Below the pieces are notes generated by a model that was not told where the DNA came from, made no database searches, and saw only the letters and a program-made list of their open reading frames with translations. From positions 37,690,099-37,754,098 of the forward strand of contig CM038470.1 in the NCBI GenBank assembly GCA_021464415.1: a stretch of DNA of 64,000 bases, in the 5' to 3' direction. How positions within the stretch are numbered: the first letter of the stretch is position 1; each line of letters starts with the position of its first letter. Made by a program: the position numbers and the translations under genes. Source of the DNA: Lonicera japonica (lineage: Eukaryota; Streptophyta; Magnoliopsida; Dipsacales; Caprifoliaceae). This document shows, in pieces, positions 20,415-31,877 of the stretch.

Positions 20415-21606
20415 ATACTTGGACTTGATGTTGCACCATGTATTGGATGGCCCAATTAAGTATTGAGGTGTTAAATTGTTCGTAAGAATGATTTATTCTC
20501 CTTCATGGGTTTGAGTAGTCATATTCAATTCCTAGCATATTTTTATATTACAAATAGCTTCCGTAGGTCCTATTTTTGATAATACACATGTGTGTATAGT
20601 CGCAATGCAATTTAGATTGTCCAAATGAATTTTGGACATCCAATCACTCCTCAGTGGCGTTTCTACGACTAAACTTGCTTCGGGTAGCAATTTTGGATCT
20701 CGGGCCTTTTATGTTGATTAAACACTTCTTACATATCACATTAGTGATATTACATATGGGTGCATGGTTAATACGCATTTAGGAATGACGTGGTTGAATT
20801 GGATATGCCAAAAGTAAGAATTGACCTTATTGGCAAAATGAGTTTTTCCTCAACTTTGAAAATTCATAATTTCCTCATACAATGTCCAAATAGCTCCCCA
20901 TTTGTGCCATTATTTAGATTTTAATCTATTCTACAACTTTTGTAGTATGAGTTAATTCATGCTCTTCGTGGCTAAATATTGCAATGTGAAGTAAACAACA
21001 TTATATTTTTGGCAAACTACTATATTCTATGCATTTTTGTCATTAATTCATCCATAATTTGGAGAAACTCAAAGAGAAAAGTTGTAGATCTTCGAGACCT
21101 CTTTTTGATGATATATAGAATGCCCAATTAGAGTTTCATGTGAAAAGGTATGCCCAAAATATGAACAGTGCTCTAGAAACTTTTATTCAAATTTGGTTTG
21201 ACCAAAACCAACTTGTTTTGACTCGTTTTATTTCCTAATTGATCCCATTTTTCCCATTCTCATCCCTAAACTATAGAGAGCTATTCTAAGAGAAGAAATT
21301 AGGGATTCTTGGTGAATCCTTTTAAATTTGAGCTAGAAATTCAAGATTTAAGCTTCAAATCTTCCTGTTACTTTTTCTCTACCACATCTTAACTCATCTT
21401 AATCACCTTAATCTTTTGTTTAAAGCTTCATAAAGGTGGAAATACTAATACCAAAACTCTTTTTATTACCATTATGTGTTGCATTTGGATTTTTAACTAC
21501 AAATTGATGATTTTAGGATAATTTTACATTGGCTTACATGCATGGGTTTTGGGGTTGTATTTTATGACTTCTTTTGTTGTATAAATAATTAATATAACCT
21601 TAATTT
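20415..21606. other. Intergenic DNA, probably decayed LTR sequence
   Basis: No gene was seen. Phrases such as ATGAACAGTGCTCTAG and GTTTTGACTCG resemble LTRs of Tekay-like elements elsewhere in the window, but no boundaries could be set. Confidence 0.35.
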
Positions 21607-21967
21607 AAGGGTAATTAACAAAAATGACCCCTGAAGTTTGACACAATTTTCTCGCTCGTCCCTAAAGTTTAATTTTTGGTAGAAACATCCTTAAAGTTTC
21701 TAATTTTTCCCTCACTCGTCCAAAACTGGATACCCTGTTAAAAATTTGGACGAAAAACACACATGGTTGGACGAGCGAGGCACAAATTTCCAACTTCAAG
21801 GGTTATTGTCGGAGGTTTTCCATCCAAGTTTTTTAAAGGGGCATCCAATTTTGGACGAGTGAGGGACAAATTAAAAACTTTAAGGATGCTTCAATAGAAA
21901 ATTAAACTTTAAGGACGAGCGAGAGAATTGTATCAAACTTCAGGGGTCATTTTTACTAATTACCCTT
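21607..21967. mobile_element. MITE, 361 bp, nearly full-length hairpin
   Basis: The left end AAGGGTAATTAACAAAAATG pairs with the right end, which reads AAGGGTAATTAGTAAAAATG when inverted. The arms stay complementary for more than 100 bp (CCTGAAGTTTGACACAATT, CTCGCTCGTCC). AATTT, possibly TTAATTT, is present at both flanks as a target duplication. It has the same architecture as the 13.5-kb MITE, including CCCTTAAAGTTT-like words, but different ends. Confidence 0.75.
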
Positions 21968-22234
21968 AATTTGATGATAAAGCTAAAATTCCCATTTGCA
22001 TGATTCAATTTCACATACTTGGACCTAAAATCGACCATAGCGTAAAAGGTTTCGATTGTAATACTAATTGCATGATACATAGATTTGATGTGGGTTTTAG
22101 GATGAAAATGATTTTCAAAAACATGTAATGACTACCATAGGGATATTACACATGATTGGTATAAAATGGCTTAAGCCCACATTTTCTTAAATTAAAGATA
22201 TATGCATCTATGGTTATGTTGTGTATATTTTAAT

Positions 22235-22500
22235 TACTCGCAAGTGCGTGAATAAATTTATAGTATAGTTAAGGCAAGAGCGAGGTCGAACCCAACAAAA
22301 TTTGATGGATGGAATGTATGGTTATCACAACTCACTAATTCTAATTAATGCTTAACCTAGTTAAAAAATTGGAAATGATGGAGAATTAAATAAAAACACA
22401 AAATAAATATCAAATAAGAAATTACAAGGGTTTTGGAGTCATATATTTAACCTCATATTCCTAGGTATTCATGTGCATAAATTCTGATATTGTCTCACAC
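22235..22500 (-). mobile_element. Athila-like LTR end fragment (possible)
   Basis: ACTCGCAAGTGCGTGAAT, ATAGTATAGTTAAGGCAAG and GGTCGAACCCAACA recall the 3' part of Athila LTRs, compare CAAGTGCAGG and GTGTCGAACCACAAGG in the intact Athila LTR at 26.2 kb. The piece is cut off by the next LTR at 22553. Confidence 0.4.
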
Positions 22501-22552
22501 TAATTTGGTCTCTCAACTCTATCAAATACGAAAAATAAAATTTAGAAAGTTC

Positions 22553-25500
22553 TGTAATACCCCGTGCTTTCGTCCCACCATATTCAACTTCGTTCAACCG
22601 TTCATTTCATCTCGAGTAGTGAAAACTCAATTAGTGGAGTCTCGTAGTGTTATAGAATCTTGTATTAGTTATATTAGTCTACTTAGACTTATGTGAGTGA
22701 TCATTTAGTGATTCGGTTATTCCAGATCGATTTCAACCTGTAAATCGTAAGTTTCGGTCTTACGTGATTTCTTGTTTTTAGCAAACCTTAAGCCTTCGTA
22801 GTTTCTTCGATTCTTATCCAATTTGGTCACCGTTAGTGCCTATGTCTAGGTTTCATACCATTCTACAACGTTCATGTTTCCAGCAAAGTCCAATTCATGT
22901 TCCTCGTTGGTCAAAACATCGTGCGAAGTAGGACGGTTAGTAAATTCTGATTATTCGGTAGCGCTTCAGCAAAGCACTATCTTTAGAGCATTTTTGGGAA
23001 TTATCCGTTCATAATTTAGGAGAGTTCCTCTTAGAAAGCTGTATATCTTTGAGTTAGCTTTTTGTGGGCATCAAGATCACCCCAATCCGAGTTCCGAGTA
23101 AGAAGTTATGACCAAAATACCAACAGTGCATTTTACTTGGACCAAGATCGATCGTGCTCATCAGAAATTGTTGATAGAAGGCACCAAAATACTTTTTTTG
23201 GACTAAGATCGATCTTGCTCATCAAAAATTGTTGACAGAACGCACCAGAATGCTTTTTCTTGGACCAAAATCGATCTTACTCATTAGTACATGACTATTT
23301 TGACTACTTTTGACTCGTTTTTCTCACCTTCTATCACCCCAAACTCCTATTTTCGGCCAGCACATACACAACACATTTAGGGGTTCTAGAGAGATAGTTA
23401 GGGATTCTTGAGGGATCTTTGTGGGTTTATCTTGTCTATACAAGATTTGAGGCCAAATCTGCACTATTCATCATCCTCTTCATCTCTCCCACCATTAGAG
23501 CTCAAGTAGAGAAGCTAGGTTTCGTGATCTTGACGAGGGAGCATCATCAAGCCTTTATTTCTGGAACTCAAGCTCATAAGAGGTGGGAGCACTAGTATAC
23601 AAATTTCTTTTCAAGTTATTAGATATTAATTGCTTTGAATCTAACCAAATTTAGGGGGGTTACCCATAATTCTGAAAAATGCATAATAATGGGGTTTGGG
23701 TTACTTTCTATTGATTCTTTGGATGATTTGCACTTTATATAACTCTTTTGTAATTATTATACAAAAAACCCTAATTATCTATTAATATTGGTAAAGATTG
23801 ATCCAAAACCCTTACTTGTGGATACGATAGCAACTGATAAACCATGATATGCTTCTATATTGAAATATAAACAAGTTTTAGAGTAAACTTTGGTTATGAT
23901 TACCCACTTTTGTGATATTATTGTTGTACTTGAACTATTGGTTAATTGTTTATAGAATTTATGAAATACTAGCCAATCCATAAGTATACCATGCTGACTT
24001 TTACTGCACTTTTGACTCTGAACATGTATGAAAATTTTGTGGGGGAAAGTTTATATGAAACTTAAAAATTGTAAGTAATGTTAATTTACAACTTGGAGCT
24101 GAGTTAGAATAATGAACATGAGATTCCCTAATTGGTTTCATAAACATATGAGATTCCTCAAAGAGACATTAGTTAATCGACTTGGCTAATCAAGTTTAAG
24201 TGTAACAATAATATTATTATATGATTTACATAATCTTTTGGTTTGAAAGATATAAAATCCATATATATAGAGAGAGATGCACTGGACGCATATTCGATTA
24301 AATCACATAGATAGCTTGGTACTCTCTGAACAAATCATAAAGTGAATCAAACAAATCATAATAAGAATCAAGCTTTATTTTGACCAATTGAAATAGGCAT
24401 CCAATATGAAGAATTGTATTTATCGTTAAAGCATTAAATTGTTAGAGTCAATTGGCATGAATACGTGCAATTGAATTAATTAAATATACTAATCCTAAAC
24501 CTGGCATAAATTTACGCTACAATAGAAAAAATAAAAAAACAAATAAAATTGAAAAAAACTTTACTTGGCATTAATTTAATTGAATAAAAAAATTCAAATC
24601 TTTAAGGTCTTCAAAGTAAAACAAAATAAGAAAAACAAAATTGAAAAGAAGAAGAGAAAATGCACAACCCCTTCCTGTTGTGATTGTTGCGGCTCTCTTT
24701 GATTGTTGGTTATTGTCCTCTTTTTATAATTGAATGACATCAAGGCTCATCGAATTAATGGGCTTGGACCTTAAATGACCTCAATTAGTTGCTTAAATGA
24801 AGACAAGGTTAGCTCAACACTTATAGAATGGCTAGCCTCCTAGCTGGTCTCTTTTGATGCCTAATGGGATTGTTTAATATTAATAGCAAATATATGAATG
24901 GGTTCATAATTGAATATAATGAATTTTCACCCTCTTTTAACTGTTGCATCTTGTGTCGCAATTTTGGATCCTGAAATAGTTGAATTTGAAAAAGTGTTGA
25001 ACTGCAAAGTTGTAGCTCTCAAAATTCTCTTCAAAATGGGCTCACGAATCACATTATTTGGAGTTATGAGTAAAATGTTATCTATCCAGTGTTATTTAAC
25101 CACTTTAGGTGTCTTCACTTGCTTTAATTTATTTATTTTTCTCAATTTTTTGCAATTTTCTCCTAGCACCTGAGAAAGCATTAAAAAATAAAAAATTACT
25201 AGTACTATATTGTCTTTAAAATATAAATTAGCATAATAATTATTCCAATTTCTTGGCTTGTCAACTTATAAATGGTGATAATTTTGGGTTTAGCATAACG
25301 ATTGGACGCTAAAAATTATGGATGGATATTTGATGAGATTTCTACACCTATGGAAGGTATTTATATACCTCATATATTTAGGATTTCTTACATGATTTTC
25401 TAATTTTATATATGATCGTGTTCTGACCGAACACTATAGTTATACTGGTTGGTCATGATACTATGATTTCTTATATGAGATGATTATTTTGCATTAGCCT

Positions 25501-26188
25501 ATCATAGGCTTGTCACTAGGCATACTATAGGAGGACTTGGCTAGAGGAACCAAACTGTGCACAAGAGATTATTACACCTAGTTAACATACTATGTTGTAT
25601 GGGAGGACTTGGCTATATAACGTAATTGTGATATATCCAAACTACTGGTTACATTATTATTACCGTGGACAAACTATAACTAAGGTACATTCAATCTAAC
25701 ATTTTCACATGCCCTATGGATAGACAAAGCAATAAGTATAATATAGCAATATAAGACTAGTGCCTATTTTTGACATATTTATACCTTGGTGTTATTTACT
25801 TCGATACAATATTTTGGTAATTCGAGTTTATTATCCTTTGGGTTTGGGGATTGCACTTGATGTATGTCTTGCACACATTCTAGTTCCATGGTATTTTGGA
25901 AATGAGACTATGTTTATGTATATGATACATACGACTTCGGTTTTATTTTGATATGGCACGTTGCACGTGTATTTTAGTGTGTATTTAGTATAAAAAAAAC
26001 CATATAGTTCCAACTGAACCTATATTTGGCTCACTCCCATTTTTCAGACTGCGTTGTAGGTTCTTTATTAAGTTAGCGCATTTCGTAAAGTTTAAAAGCC
26101 TCTGATCACTGTGGACTCATAGTAGTCTCCAATGGGAGGACGACTTGACCCTTTGTTGCATTTTTAGGACTTTATTTATATATATATA
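22553..26188 (+). mobile_element. Tekay-like LTR, left part, split by the Athila insertion
   Basis: TGTAATACCCCGTGC at 22553 is a typical start of long Tekay/Del-type LTRs. Downstream phrases such as ATTTGGCTCACTCCC (near 26027) are the complement of GAGCCA...CAGTGGGA words in the three Tekay LTRs at 43.8, 54.3 and 56.5 kb. The LTR appears to continue on the far side of the Athila element to about 33987, where a tRNA-Met-type primer site follows. That would make it unusually long (close to 4 kb), so other small insertions may be included. No gene inside; the short frame at 24910-25173 is LTR-like sequence. Confidence 0.45.
23127..23300. repeat. 61-bp tandem repeat, three copies
   Basis: Copies start at about 23126, 23182 and 23243, each with GCA(C/T)... 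then AAGATCGATC(G/T)TGCTCAT. It lies inside the Tekay-like LTR. Confidence 0.65.
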
Positions 26189-27974
26189 TGACGCGCCGAA
26201 AATACTTCCGTGCTTAGGTACCCAAGTGCAGGTTGTCAAGTTATAATACTTGGTAAGTCCAAGTGTCGAACCACAAGGATAGTCGGAAAGACGATGTGGT
26301 GATTACGAGTCCAAGGTTTTGTTAAGGGAATTTAATTGGTTGATTTTAGTTGTTGATTTTAAAGTCTTGCAATAAAAATTAAAATGATGTAATAATAGAT
26401 GAGAAAAGGCTAAGGCATTATAGAATTCATTTGTTTTGCAAAGTTAAGTAAAATCAATCTCATTCAAAGTTCTCAATGCAATTCCTAAGTGTTGAATATT
26501 TTACCCATTTCTAAGCAAAAGGGTGTGGAGCAAAAGCAACCCATTCCCATATAAATGCCATATAAAGAAAGGATGTAAGCAAATATCAACACAAGTGTAT
26601 CTCTCATTTTTATCTTGTGACAAAGGGTGTGAAGCAAGTGCAACCCATTCCCACATAATATCAACCAAGATTCAAACTTAAAATACACAAAAAGAAAAGG
26701 CATAAATTTAAACTAGGCATTTAAGAACTCATTGTTAGTTTCCCCTAGGCAAATGACTTGATTATGAAAATGGCCAACTACAAAGAGTTTAGCTCGATAA
26801 ATCATAACATTTCATTTGTCTAAGATTGGGAGGTCTAGGTGGAGGTCAAACCGTCCTATATAGACTTATTTGATAAATACAAATTGAATCCTTAAAATGA
26901 TTAATGAAGTTGTTTATGACATAAATTTAAAAGATCCTCTTTGGCAACACTTTAACTAAGAAAATGATGAGTCTCAAAATCACATAAAGTGTAGAAAGCA
27001 CTCAACATATCATTAAAGTATTTAAAGATTAAAATCTCAAATTTATGGTGTTTCCATGAATATCAAAGACTAATCATGCTTGGCAATGAAAAGTATCTCA
27101 TTCAAAGAAAGAATGGACATAGGCTAGTAAGAAATACACAAGTGTATCATCTCCTCATTAATGCTTGAGATCTATGTATACAAGGCATACAAAGTCAAAT
27201 CATCATATGAAAATTATCTTACTAGCTTATGAATGGTTGAAAAAATGGAGAAGATGAAGGATTCAAAAAGTATATTTAACAATACTAACAAAGGAATGAG
27301 AATTGAACTTACATAATTAATGCATTGCAAACTTCATCTTTTAGCCTTAGCAAAGAAATTACTCCATAATAAATGTAGAGACAAGAATTATCAAAGTGAA
27401 CTCCATTTCTCTCTCTAGAAAAATAACTATTACAAACTCTCTATAAATTGAGAAATGACAAGTAATAAAAGTGTTTTCTCCAACACAACAATGAAGACTA
27501 TAAATAGGAAAGTTGTGTTGGATGCTAAAATAATAAACAATGCTTTTTATTTTTATTTTTATTGTTTATTTTTGGTGGAGAATTCCACTTTCTTGGATGC
27601 TCTTTGGTTACATGGAGAATTCCACTTTCTTTCTTTAATCACATGGACATGGAGACTTTCTCTCTTGGATGCTCTTTAATCACATGGACATGGAGACTTT
27701 CTCTCTTGGATGCTCTTTAATCACATGGAGACTTCCACTTTCTTGAATTCTTTTTGTCCATGAAAAATTCCAATATTGTATTAAATACAATATTTCTTGA
27801 AATCTAAAGACACCAAAATAAACACAAAAATATGCCTTTCCAAGCATTGTTAAATACAAAAGTGCTACGAGACTAATCGCGAAATAAGTTGGCAAACCGA
27901 GTAGTTTTAGAGAAATAAACGCGTCAAACAACTCGGAAAATGAGCGTATGAATGACAATATTAAGCGTTTATCA
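26189..27974 (-). repeat. 3' LTR of the Athila-lineage element
   Basis: The minus-strand termini are TGATAAACGC and GGCGCGTCA. It contains a 45-bp tandem unit (ATGGACATGGAGACTTT with CTTGGATGCTCTTTAATC) near 27640-27740, also present in the other LTR. Length is equal to the 5' LTR. Confidence 0.92.
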
Positions 27975-27992
27975 ACTCCCCCCGACTTATCT
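27975..27992 (-). other. Polypurine tract of the Athila element
   Basis: On the minus strand AGATAAGTCGGGGGGAGT directly abuts the 3' LTR start, the plus-strand priming site for reverse transcription. Confidence 0.75.
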
Positions 27993-28977
27993 CTTGCTAG
28001 TCTCTTAGCAAGCAAAATAAAAATAGCTATATATAATATCCAAAAATATGCATTGATAAAATGCACAAAGCCATTTTAAAAAAAACTCCCAAGTTCCCTT
28101 AGAAGACGAGGTTTGTCTCGTGAAGGTTTACAGCGATGATACCTACAAACATCAAAAGTTTAATCATGGTGAATGACGAGAATGATGATTTCAAAAGTTC
28201 AATTTGCAAAGCTTATGAGATTACTATCACTATTTCTAGACTTGTGGGTTTTTGAATGACTATCTAAATTGCTTATCTCCTTTAGAAACTTAACCCATAC
28301 TTCCCTTTAATCACATGCTAAGCCTTATATTAGCAAAATTCTCATTTAAACACAAAGAGTATTGATCATTAGAGATGGAAGAGGAATTTCCTTCAAAAAC
28401 GAAAGTTTCAAATTTTGTTCATTTTTTAAGCACTTTTCTTATATTTTCTTGGAATTTTCGCTAAATTAGTTCAAGGCGGTTTTCATCTCTATGGGGGGCA
28501 GCAGACTCACTATATAAAATTTGACATTTTATGCTTATTTATTAAGCTTGAAGGAAGCTATTCACCCTTTCCCATATGGTAACCTTTACCTATCCATAAT
28601 ATTAGACAAAGAGACTTATGATTTAGTCAAGTGAAGCTTTAAGTCAATATTAGGATTAAAAGTCATCCAAGTTTTTCAAAGTGCCATGCATTTGTCCTCT
28701 CTATTGAAGGATCTTTTCGAAAAAACTTTCATTATTTTTGGACAAGAATTCCCTCTTCACAAAATAAAAATTACTCTAAATGTTACGAAAAAATTTCTCT
28801 ACTTGAAGCATTTACACATTTTAAGGGACGTTTCTAGGGTCATGAATCTAATTGAAGTAAAGCAAGGTAGATTATCACTCAAAATTCCATCTAGATCAAG
28901 GAATTCATGCCAATAGATAATGAACTAATCATCATCAATTTTCAAACTTCACAAAAAAAAAATTTAGAACAAAAGTT
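27993..28977 (-). other. 3' untranslated interior of the Athila element
   Basis: About 1 kb lies between the gag-protease stop and the polypurine tract. It is non-coding and AT-rich. It matches the long 3' spacer that Athila elements have between integrase and 3' LTR. Confidence 0.6.
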
Positions 28978-31743
28978 CTAATCCCATGGAATTTTTACAA
29001 GCATAAATAGAAAAGCCAACCAAACAAAAAATGAAAAGCGTGTTGGAAAACACATACCCCCCAACTTGAAGAAGACATTGTCCTCAATGTGAAGAGATTG
29101 GTGAAAAGTGGAGCAATCCACTTTGGCTTTTCTAAATCCATTTAGATAACGAGCTTGAAAAGTTCCTAAGAAGGGATGCTTTAAATTGCTCGGTAATGGC
29201 TTTAGCTCGATTTTTCCTTCAAGCTTCTTGGTGGACGTGGGTGTGTTTTCTTCTTGATCATCGGATGAATTAACCTGTTTATCCAACAAAGAAAACACTT
29301 GCATACATTCCTCGGGTTCCTCGGAAGTGGTTAGAAAACCTTCCGTAGAATCCGATTCTAAAGTGGCAACAAAGTCGTCTTGGACCAAAGATTCTATCAT
29401 GTTGACGTGTTCACTTTCTTCATCACAATCATCTTTTTGATTATTTAAAGAGAACACATTAAGGTCCAGAGTCATGTTACCAAAAGCTAACTTAACGATT
29501 CCATTCTTGCAATTGATAATGGCATTGGACGTCGCAAGAAATGGTCGGCCAAGGATGACCGGAATCTCGTTAGCGGGATTTGACACGGGTTGCATGTCGA
29601 GGACGATGAAATCAACCGGAAAATAAAACTTGTCAATTTGGACAAGTACATCCTCAACCACCCCTCTTGGGATTTTAACAGATCGGTCCGCTAATTGAAT
29701 TGTAACCTTCGTAGGTTTCAACTCTCCCAGACCCAATTGTTGATATACAGAATATGGGAGTACGTTCACACTCGCTCCCAAATCTAGCAAAGCATTTTTT
29801 ATCCTACAATTTCCTATGATACACGAAATTGTGGGGCAACCGGGGTCTTTGAACTTAGGGGCTCTCGTGCCTTGCATGATGGAGCTCACTTGCTCCGCCA
29901 TGAAGGCCTTCTTCTTGACATTCAACCTTCGTTTTGTCGTGCATAAGTCCTTGAGGAACTTAGCATACGAAGGTATTTGCTTGACCGCGTCAAGCAATGG
30001 AATGTTGATTTTCACTTGTCGAAACACATCCAAAATCTCGGTATTAGATTTGGATGGTTGGTTCAATCTCTCCGGGAAAGGGACCTTGATTCCGTTCTTG
30101 ATTTTCTCAAGATCCTCCTTTCCTTGTTTCTCTTCTTCCCTCATCTTTTCCTCTCTCACAACTTTCTCAACCTCTGACTCCTCAACACTCGTAGATTCAA
30201 CTATGTCCGCCACCTTGGGGGTTTTAGGAATAATAGTCTTATCTACAACTTTTCCACTTCGAAGGGTCATGATGGATTTAAGTTCTTCCATTTTACTACT
30301 AGGCTCTCCTCTCTCTATAACCAAAGCTTGACCTCTAGGATTAATTAAAGGTTGAGATGGGAATTTTCCTTTCTCTTGGATTGCTAGGGCAGTGGTGAGC
30401 TTAGACATTTGGGTTTTCAAATCACTCACATCTCTATTGGTTTTGTCTACAAACTGCCGCAAAAGAGTCTCCAAATTTGAATTTGGGTTTGGGTTTGCTT
30501 GACCAAAAGAGTTGTTTTGGGGTGGAGGTGGTCTTGGTTGGTAGGAGTTCGAGTTTGCATTCGAATTTTGATGAGCATTTTGATTTCCCCCCCAACTAAA
30601 ATTAGGATGGTTCCTCCACCCTTCATTGTACCTTTGAGAAAATGGGTCATTGTTTGGCCTAGAGTATGAGTTCATAGCATTGACTTGTGAGGGACTTTGA
30701 AGGACCTCTTTGAAGGCCGGAATTGTGTGACACTCCTCCGTGGAATGTCCCACCTTCTCACAAATGACACAAACGGTGCTAGCGCCCACACTACTTTCCC
30801 TCATCTTACTAGACTCCATGGCTTCAATCTTTTTGGACAATTGAATGAATTTTAGCTCAATGTCATCACTTTTGGACAATTGGTACAACCCCCCTCTCTC
30901 GAAAACTTTACCCTTACCCTCATCCATGTACGTGTTCCAATTTTGAGCACCCTCGGCTATTTCATCAAAGTACAACAAAGCTTTCTCCGGACTTTTGCTC
31001 AAAAAATTTCCATTACACATCGTTTCCACAAACGCGCGCATGGCGGGAGTGAGTGATTTGTAAAAATAGCTAACAATACTCCATGTCTCATGTCCATGAT
31101 GGGGGCAAGAATTCAAAAGCTCTTTATATCTTTCCCAACATTTGTAAAAACTTTCATTTTCTTTAGGAGAAAAATTTGAAATTTGCCTTCTCAAAGCATT
31201 GGTTCGATGAACGGGAAAGAATTTCTTTAAAATTTCGGTTTGCAATTCTTGCCATGTTCGAATGGAATTGGGACGTAGAGAATTTAGCCATATTTTTCCT
31301 TTATCTTTTAAAGAGAATGGAAAAAGTTTTAATCTCATTACTTCCTCATTTGTGTTAGCTTCTCTAAAAGTAGAGCAAACTTCCTCAAAATCTTTTAAAT
31401 GCAAGTAAGGGTTTTCGGAATCCATACCATGAAATGACGGTATATGTTGCAACATGCCTGGTTTGAGAGTGAATGTTCCGGCTTGACCCGCGGGAATGGC
31501 AATGCAAGAATTTGAAGTGCCTCGAGGAGGTTGAAGATAATCTCGCATTGTGCGGACCGGTTCAGGATGATTATCGTTCTCTCCGGTATTTGACTCATTA
31601 TCCTCGTTAGCCATTTCGGAAGGAGTAGGTGAAGGAGTAGGATGCCTTGGTAGTGTTCGGCCTCTTGGTGGACTTATGCGAAGATCAATGTACAAATTTC
31701 CGGGCATAAGCCCGGAAGGGTGATCTCGAATAAAATTTTCCAC
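28978..31743 (-). CDS. Athila gag-protease polyprotein with truncated tail
   Basis: This is an intact 921-codon frame starting at ATG 31743, about 110 bp after the primer site. Gag region: RTMRDYLQPPRG (about residue 65), a capsid domain about 95-260 (HIPSFHGMDSENPYLHLKDF, WLNSLRPNSI, LKKFFP). The zinc knuckle CVICEKVGHSTEEC is at about 325. Low-complexity Asn/Gln/Pro follows. An aspartic protease at about 645-760 has the active-site word LLDLGASVNVLP and ILGRPFLATSNAIINC. The frame then reaches ELKPLPSNLKHPFLG, which normally leads into RT, but instead switches to HIEDNVFFKLGG, which looks like translated post-integrase spacer. The tail is thus a by-product of the deletion. DLGAS in place of DSG/DTG is usual in Athila. 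Gag could still assemble particles; protease may be functional. The intact frame fits the young LTRs. Confidence 0.9.
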   Translation of the reverse strand: MENFIRDHPSGLMPGNLYIDLRISPPRGRTLPRHPTPSPTPSEMANEDNESNTGENDNHPEPVRTMRDYLQPPRGTSNSCIAIPAGQAGTFTLKPGMLQHIPSFHGMDSENPYLHLKDFEEVCSTFREANTNEEVMRLKLFPFSLKDKGKIWLNSLRPNSIRTWQELQTEILKKFFPVHRTNALRRQISNFSPKENESFYKCWERYKELLNSCPHHGHETWSIVSYFYKSLTPAMRAFVETMCNGNFLSKSPEKALLYFDEIAEGAQNWNTYMDEGKGKVFERGGLYQLSKSDDIELKFIQLSKKIEAMESSKMRESSVGASTVCVICEKVGHSTEECHTIPAFKEVLQSPSQVNAMNSYSRPNNDPFSQRYNEGWRNHPNFSWGGNQNAHQNSNANSNSYQPRPPPPQNNSFGQANPNPNSNLETLLRQFVDKTNRDVSDLKTQMSKLTTALAIQEKGKFPSQPLINPRGQALVIERGEPSSKMEELKSIMTLRSGKVVDKTIIPKTPKVADIVESTSVEESEVEKVVREEKMREEEKQGKEDLEKIKNGIKVPFPERLNQPSKSNTEILDVFRQVKINIPLLDAVKQIPSYAKFLKDLCTTKRRLNVKKKAFMAEQVSSIMQGTRAPKFKDPGCPTISCIIGNCRIKNALLDLGASVNVLPYSVYQQLGLGELKPTKVTIQLADRSVKIPRGVVEDVLVQIDKFYFPVDFIVLDMQPVSNPANEIPVILGRPFLATSNAIINCKNGIVKLAFGNMTLDLNVFSLNNQKDDCDEESEHVNMIESLVQDDFVATLESDSTEGFLTTSEEPEECMQVFSLLDKQVNSSDDQEENTPTSTKKLEGKIELKPLPSNLKHPFLGTFQARYLNGFRKAKVDCSTFHQSLHIEDNVFFKLGGMCFPTRFSFFVWLAFLFMLVKIPWD

Positions 31744-31853
31744 CTAAAAAAAAATAAATAATAATAAGTAGAAAAAATAATTTACAAAAGGAGAGACTAC
31801 TTACAAAGTGAATTTTTTTTTTTTACAAAACCCGTAATCCGTCTTTCGCCGTA

Positions 31854-31871
31854 TCCCCGGCAACGGCGCCA
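31854..31871 (-). other. Primer-binding site of the Athila element
   Basis: On the minus strand TGGCGCCGTTGCCGGGGA lies six bases after the LTR end. This is the tRNA-Asp-type primer site usual for Athila. Confidence 0.85.
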
Positions 31872-31877
31872 AAAACT

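Noticed and set aside
24910..25173. 87-codon plus-strand frame as a gene
   Set aside because: Words such as AAGTTGTAGCTCTCAAAATT are typical of decayed LTR DNA; no domain.
26485..26703. 72-codon minus-strand frame, repeated at 32174-32392
   Set aside because: Same sequence in both Athila LTRs; long repeats duplicate chance frames. No motif.
27680..28066. 128-codon minus-strand frame and its 115-codon counterpart at 33369-33716
   Set aside because: It lies inside the LTR and crosses its boundary; the two copies differ only where they leave the LTR.
29816..30331. 171-codon plus-strand frame
   Set aside because: It is the reverse-strand shadow of the Athila gag-protease frame.
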